DNA of 64,000 nucleotides. Origin: an uncultured Collinsella sp. (GTDB lineage Bacteria; Actinomycetota; Coriobacteriia; Coriobacteriales; Coriobacteriaceae). The notes below the pieces were generated by a model. It worked only from the letters and a program-made list of their open reading frames with translations. It made no database searches and was not told the origin of the DNA. The DNA lies in contig URBQ01000001.1 in the NCBI GenBank assembly GCA_900546115.1, positions 1-64,000 of the forward strand, written 5' to 3'. The position numbers and the translations under genes are program-made. Positions 46,518 through 54,310 of this stretch are shown here, one piece after another; the stretch's first letter is position 1; the number at the start of each line of letters is the position of its first letter.

Positions 46518-46569
46518 GGCACTTAGGGACGTTCCTTTTGTGCCGACAGCTGGGGACACTCCTTGCCGA
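46518..46569. repeat. Two further short hairpins with GGGAC cores
   Basis: GGCAC/GTGCC (46518-46544) with TTAGGGACGTTCC between, then a GCCGACAG.TGGGGACACTCCTTGCCGA segment (46542-46569). The second recurs as TGCCGACAGTTTGGGACACTCCTTG at 63246. Confidence 0.55.
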
Positions 46570-46586
46570 ATGTGGGCCGTCGGTTG

Positions 46587-48098
46587 CTACACGACGGTGA
46601 TGGCGACCTGGGCGTAGCGGCTGCAGGGGCGCTCGGCGCGCGTCTGCACGGTGAGGGTGAGCACGAAGCGATCGCCGGGTCGTGCGTCGGCGGGCACGAC
46701 GAAAGTGGTGTCCACTGTGCATTCTTGCCACAGCGACAGGTCTTGGGTACCTGCATAGCTCGACGGGTCCACGGCGATATCCCAATGCGCATCGAGTCCC
46801 TTGTCGTCGGGATCGACGATGGTCGCTGCAAGGGCGACGCGTTCGCCGGCTATAGCACTGCGATCGGCCGCAACTTCGACAACATGCGCCGGGTGCGAGC
46901 AGACTGCCGGATCATGGGCGCACCATTGCGCGCGGGCGGCAAAGTCTTCCTGATAGGCGCGCAGGTAGGGATTGGGGTTGTCGTCTGCAGGCGTACTGAT
47001 GGCGTCAAAATCGGTGGGTGCTCCTGCATCGGGATGCCCATCAAGAAACATACGGCCGAGCAGCGTATCGAAGTTGCGGTCGTCGATACCGCGCAGGCCA
47101 AACGGCAGCAGCGGGATATAGGTCATACTGTCGCCTTCGGCCATAAAGTCGCCGCGCTCAAACTGCATTGCGGGCACGCCTTCCAGGCCCCAATCCAGAC
47201 GGGCATGCTTGCCAAACTGAAAGCGCTCGGGCTCGTTTTCGTAGACCTTGCCATCACCATAGAGCATATAGCGCGCCATGAGGGGGCCGTTGCCCTGGGT
47301 GAGATTATGCTCGGGCCAAGGAGCCTTAAACAGCGGCAGCGTATCGGGCTGAGCTATTTTGGCGTTGACATAGCTGCCATACTTATGGGGCACACACCAA
47401 AAGACGAGCTCGGGAAAGAGCTCGCGCCCATGGTCGAGCCATGAGTTGTCCTGACCTACGCCATTGGCAACCCCCATCACGCGCACCTTCTGATAGATCC
47501 GCTGCCGCACGGCGGGCCACTCGGGTGTGTTCTGCCATTGTTCGGCGATGGACATGAGGGCGCGAACGATAGTGTTCATACCGCCCCAGGAAAGGAGCCA
47601 CAGCGTGCGGGGGTCGTCATCCATGATGGCGTCGGCGATGACGCGCGAACCGGGCGTTTCCTCGCGCACGTCGCCCTCAAAGGCGACGTTGCCCATATAG
47701 GTGCGCTCGATCATCTGGGCGGGCGTGGGGAAGGACGGCTCGCCGGCGGCAGCGGCGTTGGCCTGTAGCTGCGGCCAGGCCTGGGCATACTCGTTGCTCC
47801 ACAGGCTTTCGATCCAACCCTCGGGGAATGGGCGGTACTCCATGAGCGAGCCAGCTTCGGGGTCGGGCTCGTGCGGAACGACGTCCCAGGTATAGGAGCG
47901 CACGCCTTTGGTCCGCCAATGCGGATTCACCTCGCCCAGCGTATGAACACCATCGCCAAGAAAGTGATATTGCGAAGCCGTGTACACCACAGCCTGCACA
48001 TCGAGCACATTGAGATACAGAGCCAAATGAACCAGAGAGTTCATATCATCGACTTCCATATCGGTGGTGACAATCACCCGAGTCAAATTCTGAGACAT
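46587..48098 (-). CDS. DUF1593 (nucleoside-hydrolase-like) protein
   Basis: This 503-residue protein lacks a signal peptide. The N-terminal domain (about 1-300) has VIVTTDMEVDDMNSLVHL, echoing the Asp-rich Ca2+ site of nucleoside hydrolases, and WGGMNTIVRALMSI. This is the family once labelled cellulose-binding Sde182. The C-terminal part (about 400-503) looks like an immunoglobulin-like beta-sandwich (DUF1593 C domain). The start MSQNLTR was chosen for GGAG upstream. It is downstream of an esterase gene on the same strand and probably acts on a plant-derived glycoside; the exact bond is unknown. Confidence 0.82.
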   Translation of the reverse strand: MSQNLTRVIVTTDMEVDDMNSLVHLALYLNVLDVQAVVYTASQYHFLGDGVHTLGEVNPHWRTKGVRSYTWDVVPHEPDPEAGSLMEYRPFPEGWIESLWSNEYAQAWPQLQANAAAAGEPSFPTPAQMIERTYMGNVAFEGDVREETPGSRVIADAIMDDDPRTLWLLSWGGMNTIVRALMSIAEQWQNTPEWPAVRQRIYQKVRVMGVANGVGQDNSWLDHGRELFPELVFWCVPHKYGSYVNAKIAQPDTLPLFKAPWPEHNLTQGNGPLMARYMLYGDGKVYENEPERFQFGKHARLDWGLEGVPAMQFERGDFMAEGDSMTYIPLLPFGLRGIDDRNFDTLLGRMFLDGHPDAGAPTDFDAISTPADDNPNPYLRAYQEDFAARAQWCAHDPAVCSHPAHVVEVAADRSAIAGERVALAATIVDPDDKGLDAHWDIAVDPSSYAGTQDLSLWQECTVDTTFVVPADARPGDRFVLTLTVQTRAERPCSRYAQVAITVV

Positions 48099-48229
48099 AG
48101 GAATAACTCCAACCACGATTTGTTTTCAGCCAGTTACGCGCAAGGCAAGACGGGGCCCACGCCCGCATCGCCACCGACCTGGCGGCCCGCCGGAAGCGCC
48201 CGGCCAGCGTTTCGAACAACGTTAACTCA

Positions 48230-48355
48230 GGGTGCCCCGCCCTTTAGTTTTGTGAACATTCCGCAGCGCGGACCCGTTTATCCGTTGTTCCGAAGGAGCA
48301 GGATGAACGGGCCCATGCGCGAGGACGTTCACAAAACTAAAGGGCGGGGCACCCG
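48230..48355. repeat. Long palindrome with perfect 28-bp arms
   Basis: Arms 48230-48257 and 48328-48355 are perfectly complementary. The 70-base interior continues to pair (CCCGTTTATCC with GGATGAACGGG), so nearly the whole 126 bp folds into one hairpin. It lies between two same-strand genes, 10 bp from the esterase stop. Confidence 0.85.
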
Positions 48356-48364
48356 ATGGGACGG

Positions 48365-49702
48365 CTACCTCGAAACCCTAGCCGACCACTCCCAGCAGCC
48401 CACCGGCTCGCCGTCGATGAGTACGTTGCCCCCGTCGAAGTCTTGATAACACAGGTCGTTGAACTGGTGGATCCACACGCCGTGATTGAACGTCTTCTTG
48501 GGCGAGCCGTCGGCCTCGCGGTACACGCCGGTCAGGTCCTCGACATGGCTAAAGTAGGTGAGGTGCACGTTGGCGCCGGCATCACGCAGGCGCGCCGTGA
48601 GCGGCAGCACCGTCTGCTGCGGGCACACGAGCTCGTCGCCCTTGGAGTGCGTAAACCACAGCGGCGTCTTGGCGAGTGCGGCCACGTCCTCGTCCGTGGC
48701 GTTGTACCACGGGGCACAGCAGGGAAGGCCCGCGGCGAAGAACTCGGGATAGTCGGCGCACAGGCGCAGGGTCATAAAGCCGCCGTTGGAAAGACCGGCG
48801 ACCACGATGCGATCGGTGTCGATGCGGTCGGCATGCTCGGCGACAAACTCGTCGATGAGCGCCTTGAGCACGGGAGAGTAGATGCTTTGGTTGGAGCGAC
48901 CGAGTTGCTCGACGCCGTTGTCCATCCAAAAGGTGGGCGACTGCGGCACGAGCACCCAGGCAAAGCCGCCAAAGTAGCGCTGGATCTGCTTTTGCGAGAG
49001 CGCTGTCACGCGGTTGCCGGTGTAGGCACGCGTCGCGCCCTCGCCCTGTGTGGTGCCCTTGCCCTCGCCGGCGCCGTGCAGGTACACGATCAGCGGCGCC
49101 TTCTCGATGGCGGGCGTGTCCTTGGGCGCAAACGGGTTGAAGAGCGCGGAGTCAGCGGGCTCAAAGCTCGGCTCAAAATAGCCGTACTCGAGCGCGATGC
49201 CGTCGACGGGCGTTTGCTGCACGGCGTTATGCCAGCCCTTGAGCGCGGGACAGATGTCGCCGCGGCTGCGATCGAAGACGAGGCCCGCGGTGGGGTCGTC
49301 GCCGTCTTCGCCCGGGAGCGCCACAAGCTGCGTCACGCGCAGGCGGCTCTCTATATAGCGCGAACCCAGCACGCCACCCTCGATCTCTTTGGTGAGACGC
49401 ACCTCGGGCGTCTCGAGCGCTACGTGTGTGCCCTTGGGCAGGCGCTGGCCGTTCTCATCACAGGGGTAGGTGGCGAGGACCGGCACGTAGCCCACGGAGG
49501 GCGCCGCGTGATCGGCCCCGTGCTCCTTGCGCATCAAGACCTCGCCGGCGCGCTCGTGGCGGGCACAGTAGATATTGAACGTGTGCTCGTTCACGTCGTT
49601 GGCGCGCACGGTACAGGGCAGGTCGAGTACGACCTTGCTGATCCAGGGGCCAAAATCGCCCAGCGTGGTGACGGTTGCGTAGGTACACGATTTGAGTTCC
49701 AT
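48365..49702 (-). CDS. Prolyl-oligopeptidase-type alpha/beta hydrolase (probable glycoside esterase)
   Basis: This is a 445-residue cytoplasmic protein. An N-terminal beta-rich domain (about 1-190) precedes the hydrolase domain, which has the oxyanion segment VYLHGAGE, nucleophile elbow GLSNGG, and an acidic residue in the THSKGDELV loop; a histidine is likely in FNHGVWIH. The arrangement resembles feruloyl or acetyl esterases annotated as PHB-depolymerase-like. It is divergent from a PTS gene across an operator-rich region and upstream of the DUF1593 gene. Confidence 0.82.
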   Translation of the reverse strand: MELKSCTYATVTTLGDFGPWISKVVLDLPCTVRANDVNEHTFNIYCARHERAGEVLMRKEHGADHAAPSVGYVPVLATYPCDENGQRLPKGTHVALETPEVRLTKEIEGGVLGSRYIESRLRVTQLVALPGEDGDDPTAGLVFDRSRGDICPALKGWHNAVQQTPVDGIALEYGYFEPSFEPADSALFNPFAPKDTPAIEKAPLIVYLHGAGEGKGTTQGEGATRAYTGNRVTALSQKQIQRYFGGFAWVLVPQSPTFWMDNGVEQLGRSNQSIYSPVLKALIDEFVAEHADRIDTDRIVVAGLSNGGFMTLRLCADYPEFFAAGLPCCAPWYNATDEDVAALAKTPLWFTHSKGDELVCPQQTVLPLTARLRDAGANVHLTYFSHVEDLTGVYREADGSPKKTFNHGVWIHQFNDLCYQDFDGGNVLIDGEPVGCWEWSARVSR

Positions 49703-49747
49703 GAGCTACTCCTTTGTGCCGCAAGTACTAAACAAGGGCGGCAATAC

Positions 49748-49767
49748 AGATTAAACATGTTTAGTCT
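49748..49767. promoter_or_regulatory. 20-bp palindromic operator candidate, esterase promoter
   Basis: AGATTAAACATGTTTAGTCT is a palindrome at 18 of 20 positions, 46 bp upstream of the esterase start. ACAGATTAAACATGT recurs at 40529-40543. Confidence 0.55.
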
Positions 49768-50055
49768 AATGCAGAACTGTAGAATGAGCAGATGAACTCG
49801 GTAAACGGTAAAACGGAACACGCAATGAACTACTAAACAGACGTTTACTAGTAACTAGCAGGACTTTTGTTGAGGATCTAACAGGTTATAGAGGTGTTCA
49901 TCAAAATAAAAGCCCACGTAAATAGCCATATATCAATATCGGGTCAAATAGACGATCTTCTACCGTCTAAATACGCTTACCCCCGATTTCCTACCGTTCA
50001 CCGGACTCCAGACGGCAAAATCGCCACAAATCAGGCACTCCGTGTAAACTAAAGC

Positions 50056-50085
50056 CAGTAAACGTTCAGTAAACAAATTGTTTAC
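50056..50085. promoter_or_regulatory. Tandem AGTAAAC operator candidates, PTS promoter
   Basis: Two direct CAGTAAAC copies 11 bp apart, the second extended into the palindrome GTAAACAAATTGTTTAC. About 105 bp upstream of the PTS start. Related to the sites before the isomerase operon at 27585. Confidence 0.55.
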
Positions 50086-50189
50086 GACAGCGTATCCAAG
50101 GGTTCGGCAACCGTAAGGGGTTATAGTCGCCGAGCCAAAGGCGTGCTTACACAAGCGAGTAGGCACACGAAGATATGGGGAGGGGTCCC

Positions 50190-51617
50190 ATGGCAGTAGA
50201 TAACAAGCAGATTGCCACCGATGTCCTCGAGCTCGTGGGCGGTGCGGAGAATGTTTCCGTTGCCACCAACTGCATGACGCGCCTGCGTCTGACGCTCAAG
50301 GATAACAGCAAGGCCGACGTGGAGAAGATCAAGAAGGTGAAGGGTGTTCTGGGTTGCCAGTTCGCCGGCAGCCAGCTCCAGGTCATCATCGGCCAGAACG
50401 TGCCCAAGGTGCTCGCCGAGTTCGTCGCCATCTCCGGCGTCAAGCAGGGCGAGGCCGTCAACGAGAACCTCGATGCTCCCAAGGAGAAGTTCGAGCTCAA
50501 GAACCTGCCCAACATCATCCTCGACTATCTGTCGGGCTCCATGACCCAGCTCATCCCGCTGCTCATGGCCGGCGGTCTGTTCCGTACCATCGCGGCCGTC
50601 CTCGGCCCCACCATGCTCGGTGTGCTCTCGGCCGACGACCCGACCTATACGTTCCTCTACACCACGCTGTACGAGGCCACGTTCACCTTTATCCCCATCT
50701 ACCTGGGTTATGCCGCGGCTAAGAAGCTCGGCGCCAGCCCGGTGCTCGGCATGCTGCTCGGTGGCGCCCTCATGGCTCCTTCCGTGGTGAGCGTCGCCAC
50801 CCAGGAGGGCGGCGGCATCATCTCCGTCTACGGCATCCAGATCGCTGCTGCCAACTATCAGCAGTCCGTCCTGCCGATCATCCTTTCGGTGCCCGTCCTG
50901 TACTTCATCGAGAAGTTCTTTAAGAAGGTTATGCCCGACGTGCTGTCCACGGTCTTCACGCCGTTCTGCACCATGATCGTCACGATCCCCATTGCCTTCA
51001 TCGTCCTCGCTCCGATCGGCAACGAGATCGGTACGCTGATCGCCAACGCCCTCTTCGGCCTTGCTGACCTTGGCGGCATCGGCATCCTGATCGTCATGGC
51101 CATCCTCGGCGCCTTCTGGCAGCTCTTCGTGGTCTGCGGCATGCACATGCCCGTCATCCTGCTCGCCCAGGTTCAGATCATCGCTGCCGGTTACGATCCC
51201 TTCGTCTTCGTTTCCACCAACTGCGCTATGGCCGCTGTCTGGGGCTGCGCCTTCGGTGCCTTCCTCAAGATGAAGAACCCCGACGAGAAGTCTCTCGCCA
51301 TCGGTTACGTCATCTCCGCCATCGCCGGCGGCGTCACCGAGCCCGCGCTCTTCGGCATCCTCATGCGCTTCCGTCGCACCATGTTTGGCATGTTCATCGG
51401 CGGTGCTATCGGCGCTGTGTTCTCCGGCCTCATGGGTGTTACCTACTACCTCGCAGGCGGTGCCTCCAACTTCCTGGTCTTCACCAACTACCTGCAGGGT
51501 GGCCAGATGAACACCGTCTGGGCTATTGTTGGTATGGCAATCTCCTTTGTCATCGCCGCTGCCGTCGTCTTTGCCTGCGGCTTCTCCAAGGAGGAACTCG
51601 CCGAGATGGAGGCCTAA
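50190..51617 (+). CDS. PTS transporter EIIBC, glucoside family
   Basis: This is a 475-residue membrane permease. EIIB carries the phospho-cysteine C28 (TNCMTRLRL); EIIC (about 105-470) has about ten membrane segments and GVTEPALFG. No EIIA is attached. The ATG has GGGGAGGGG upstream. It is followed, after a terminator and a long hairpin, by the DUF4038 gene, and is divergent from the esterase; together they look like an import and de-decoration unit for a plant glycoside. Confidence 0.93.
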   Translation: MAVDNKQIATDVLELVGGAENVSVATNCMTRLRLTLKDNSKADVEKIKKVKGVLGCQFAGSQLQVIIGQNVPKVLAEFVAISGVKQGEAVNENLDAPKEKFELKNLPNIILDYLSGSMTQLIPLLMAGGLFRTIAAVLGPTMLGVLSADDPTYTFLYTTLYEATFTFIPIYLGYAAAKKLGASPVLGMLLGGALMAPSVVSVATQEGGGIISVYGIQIAAANYQQSVLPIILSVPVLYFIEKFFKKVMPDVLSTVFTPFCTMIVTIPIAFIVLAPIGNEIGTLIANALFGLADLGGIGILIVMAILGAFWQLFVVCGMHMPVILLAQVQIIAAGYDPFVFVSTNCAMAAVWGCAFGAFLKMKNPDEKSLAIGYVISAIAGGVTEPALFGILMRFRRTMFGMFIGGAIGAVFSGLMGVTYYLAGGASNFLVFTNYLQGGQMNTVWAIVGMAISFVIAAAVVFACGFSKEELAEMEA

Positions 51618-51658
51618 GGCCAAACCGTTCGGTCACATATGACCTCACCTACACGACA

Positions 51659-51695
51659 GGGCCCCGTCAGGCGTAAGCCCGGCGGGGCCCTTCTT
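51659..51695 (+). terminator. Terminator after the PTS gene
   Basis: GGGCCCCG pairs with CGGGGCCC across a 16-base loop, followed by TTCTT. The short T run suggests incomplete termination. Confidence 0.7.
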
Positions 51696-51735
51696 GCAAG
51701 GTAGACTGATGGGGCGGACGGTATTCGCCCGCGAT

Positions 51736-51801
51736 GGTTTGCCAAGCGGCGGGGGCTTTCGCGCGGGGTTACCGCGAAAGCCCTCGGCGGTTCGCAAATC
51801 C
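51736..51801. repeat. Long hairpin directly before the DUF4038 ribosome-binding site
   Basis: The central stem GGGCTTTCGCG/CGCGAAAGCCC with loop CGGGGTTAC is extended by imperfect pairing of GGTTTGC with GCAAATCC over 66 bp. It ends only 11 bp before AAAGGA. Confidence 0.75.
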
Positions 51802-51825
51802 TTTATCAAACGAAAGGACATGCAG

Positions 51826-53139
51826 ATGAGTTTGGGAAAGCTGACCGTCAACGGTCGCCAGGATGGCTTTTTGTGCGAGGGCAAACCGTTCTTCTGGTTT
51901 GCCGATACGTGCTGGAGCGCATTTACGAGCATCGCCGAGAACGACTGGGATTACTACCTGACCCGCCGTGCCGAGCAGGGCATGAACGCACTGCAGATCA
52001 ACACGCTGCCGCAGTGGGATCGCTGCTGCCCCGACCTGGGCATTTGGCCCTATGCCAGCGAGGACGGCGTGCACTTTGATTGGTCCCGTCCCAACCAGGC
52101 GTACTGGGATCGTGCCGCCGCCATGTGCCGTGCTGCCGTCGAGCACGGCATTCGTCCGGCGCTCGTGCTCATGTGGTGCAATTACGTACCCGGTACCTGG
52201 GGCGCCAAGATCGCCGAGCGTTGCGGCGCCGAGGTTATGCCGCGTGAGGAGGTTCGCGTCCACGTTGCCCGCGTCGTCGAGAACCTGGGCGAGTTCGACC
52301 CCGTCTACGTGGTGACGGGCGATACCGACTTTGCCGGCGACGAGGCGATCGCCTATTACGAGGACGCCCTCGACGAGGTCGTCAAGCGCGCGCCCGAGGC
52401 ACTGCGCACCATGCATATCAACCGCGGTAACCGCACCATTCCGGCGCAGTATCTGGACCGTCTGGACTTTTATATGTTCCAGCCCGGCCACAACTACGAG
52501 GGCCAGCCCGAGGCATGGCGTCTGCCGCAGGACTTTATCGCCAACTATCCCAAAAAGCCGATGGTCAACTCCGAGCCTTGCTACGAGCAGATGGGTGCGT
52601 CGCGCAACGTCTACTGGCGTTTTACCGCGCAGGATTGCCGCGCGAGCGTATGGTCGTCGATTCTTGCCGGCGCCAGTGCCGGCGTGACCTATGGCGCACA
52701 CGGCGTGTGGAACTGGCAGACATCGCGCAGCCAGGGCTCGGTCCTGGGCGAGGGCTTTGACATGCCCTTCCGCTGGCAAGAGTGCCTGCAGTTTGCGGGC
52801 GTGTGGGACTTTGGCCTGATCGAGCACGTGCTACGCGGCCTGGGTGCCACAAGCGCGGATGGGGCGGTAGCTGTTGAACCCGCGCAGGAGTTGCTCGACG
52901 ATGCACGCGAAGCCATCCGTGTGGCGCGCGTGGGCGAACGCGTGGTGGTCTATCTGCCGAGGACCACGGCCGTCAAGCTCAAACTCGAGGGCGGCGCAAC
53001 CGCCTGGAATGCTGTGGCGTTTGATCTGGAGAACAAGCGCGTGGCAAACCTGCCGGTTGTGCCCGTCGACGGTGCCGTGCGCGTGGCTCAGCATCCCTTT
53101 GAGCACGACGCGCTTCTGGTGGTCTCGCCCACTCAGTAG
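51826..53139 (+). CDS. DUF4038 (apiosidase-like) glycoside hydrolase
   Basis: This is a 437-residue protein with a TIM-barrel domain (about 1-340) of the DUF4038 family that includes GH140 apiosidases: KPFFWFADTCWSAF near the start, LTRRAEQGMNALQIN, VYVVTGDTDF and YGAHGVWNWQ. Acidic candidates for catalysis are in TGDTDF and NSEPCYE. A small C-terminal beta domain (about 360-437) ends it. No signal peptide, so it acts on imported substrate. The ATG at 51826 has GAAAGGA at a better spacing than the ATG two codons earlier. Confidence 0.82.
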   Translation: MSLGKLTVNGRQDGFLCEGKPFFWFADTCWSAFTSIAENDWDYYLTRRAEQGMNALQINTLPQWDRCCPDLGIWPYASEDGVHFDWSRPNQAYWDRAAAMCRAAVEHGIRPALVLMWCNYVPGTWGAKIAERCGAEVMPREEVRVHVARVVENLGEFDPVYVVTGDTDFAGDEAIAYYEDALDEVVKRAPEALRTMHINRGNRTIPAQYLDRLDFYMFQPGHNYEGQPEAWRLPQDFIANYPKKPMVNSEPCYEQMGASRNVYWRFTAQDCRASVWSSILAGASAGVTYGAHGVWNWQTSRSQGSVLGEGFDMPFRWQECLQFAGVWDFGLIEHVLRGLGATSADGAVAVEPAQELLDDAREAIRVARVGERVVVYLPRTTAVKLKLEGGATAWNAVAFDLENKRVANLPVVPVDGAVRVAQHPFEHDALLVVSPTQ

Positions 53140-53191
53140 CGCGCGGTTCCAACGCGACCAGCGGCAAAAAGGCGCGGGCAACGACTACAGA

Positions 53192-53262
53192 ATGAGGGTG
53201 GATAATCTCCCGTTTTTTGCCTGTGTACAGGCTCAAAGTGGGAGATTATCCACCCTCGTCAT
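53192..53262. repeat. TGGATAATCTCCC hairpin, copy 2
   Basis: GAGGGTGGATAATCTCCC and GGGAGATTATCCACCCTC form an 18-bp perfect stem; the interior has the palindrome GCCTGTGTACAGGC. Same orientation as 46446-46516. Confidence 0.88.
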
Positions 53263-53289
53263 TTAAGTGTCCAAAAATCCTCTCTCGTT

Positions 53290-54144
53290 TTATTTGAGCC
53301 CGGGCAGCTTGGTAAAGGGGAAGGACTGCTCGAGGAACTCGGAGCAGCGGGCGTAATCTTTGGCAAAGTAGCTGCTGTAGAGCGAATCGAGCACGTATTG
53401 CACGGCGATGTGACTGGCAAACTGCGTGATGCGGTGCGTCATGCTCTCGTGGTCACTCACCGTAAGGTAGGCGGCAAAGCCAGGGTGAATGCGCGCGCAA
53501 TAAGGCGTGCCGATGACGATGACCGGGACATGTCGACTGCTGAGGATCGGCAAGATGTCCTTGAGGTTGGGGGCAAGGCCGCTGTAGGAGATGACGATTG
53601 CCGCATGGTCGGGGCCCGAGGCGAGCGCCGTTCGCACCTGGGCCTCGACACCGTCGTGGCACGTCGCGCTTTTACCGGCGGAGAGCAGGCGGTCGCGGAA
53701 CATTCCCGCTGGATAGAGGTTGTGCGAGCCCGTGTAGATGTCCACGGTGCCGGCGCGCATGATGAGCTTGGCGGCGTGGTTGAGCTGTGCAGGGTCGAGC
53801 AGCTCCTGCGTTTCGGCCAAGGTGGTCTGGTAGAGCCCCTCCATGCGTTCCATCACCTGCGCAGGGGTGGAGGTGGCATCGAAGGGAAAGTTGATGTCCA
53901 CGTCGCGCCGGTTGCCCGCCTCGGTCGCCTGGCGGATGAGCTCGACCTTGAGATCTTTGAAGCCCTCGAGGCCGAGCTTTTTGCAAAAGCGGTGAACGCT
54001 CGCGACCGAAACGTTGGCGCGCGCGGCAAATTCCTTAATGGAAAGCCCGCGCACATCCTCGCCCATGGCGAGCGCCGTTTGCCCAAGTTGTTGCTCGGTG
54101 GGGGTGAGGCTTTTGCCCTGCGTGATCTTTCGCCTGATATCCAT
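53290..54144 (-). CDS. RpiR/MurR-family transcriptional regulator
   Basis: This 284-residue regulator has an N-terminal RpiR helix-turn-helix (about 1-77, SIKEFAARANVSVASVHRFCKKLGLEGFKDLK) and a C-terminal SIS domain (about 125-255, YTGSHNLYPAGMFRDRL, then IVISYSGLAPNLKDILP) that binds phosphosugars. It is likely to respond to a phosphorylated intermediate of the surrounding glycoside genes. Target operators are not obvious. Confidence 0.92.
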   Translation of the reverse strand: MDIRRKITQGKSLTPTEQQLGQTALAMGEDVRGLSIKEFAARANVSVASVHRFCKKLGLEGFKDLKVELIRQATEAGNRRDVDINFPFDATSTPAQVMERMEGLYQTTLAETQELLDPAQLNHAAKLIMRAGTVDIYTGSHNLYPAGMFRDRLLSAGKSATCHDGVEAQVRTALASGPDHAAIVISYSGLAPNLKDILPILSSRHVPVIVIGTPYCARIHPGFAAYLTVSDHESMTHRITQFASHIAVQYVLDSLYSSYFAKDYARCSEFLEQSFPFTKLPGLK

Positions 54145-54310
54145 ATGGCTCCTATGCGTTTGCGTCGCGATAAACCAATCATAGCGATAAATAAAACGTT
54201 CGGCTTGGCTGGGAGTTTTGGTCCGCCGGTCTATGAACGACGGACCGCTCGACGCTGTGCGGGCTCAACATAGGGGCGCTGTCCTTGTTGGGCCGTTTGC
54301 GCCCGGGGCG

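Larger units (their letters stand above)
49703..50189. promoter_or_regulatory. Divergent promoter/operator region, AT-rich, no gene
   Basis: This 487-bp region between esterase and PTS genes is AT-rich and gene-free. It has several LacI-type sites: AGATTAAACATGTTTAGTCT (49748-49767), CTAAACAGACGTTTACTAG at about 49834, CAGTAAAC at 50056 and 50067, and GTAAACAAATTGTTTAC (50069-50085). Confidence 0.6.

Noticed and set aside
46364..46586. Remnants of a second insertion sequence beside the IS110-type element
   Set aside because: The sequence is made of short hairpin elements seen elsewhere in the window, with no transposase fragment.
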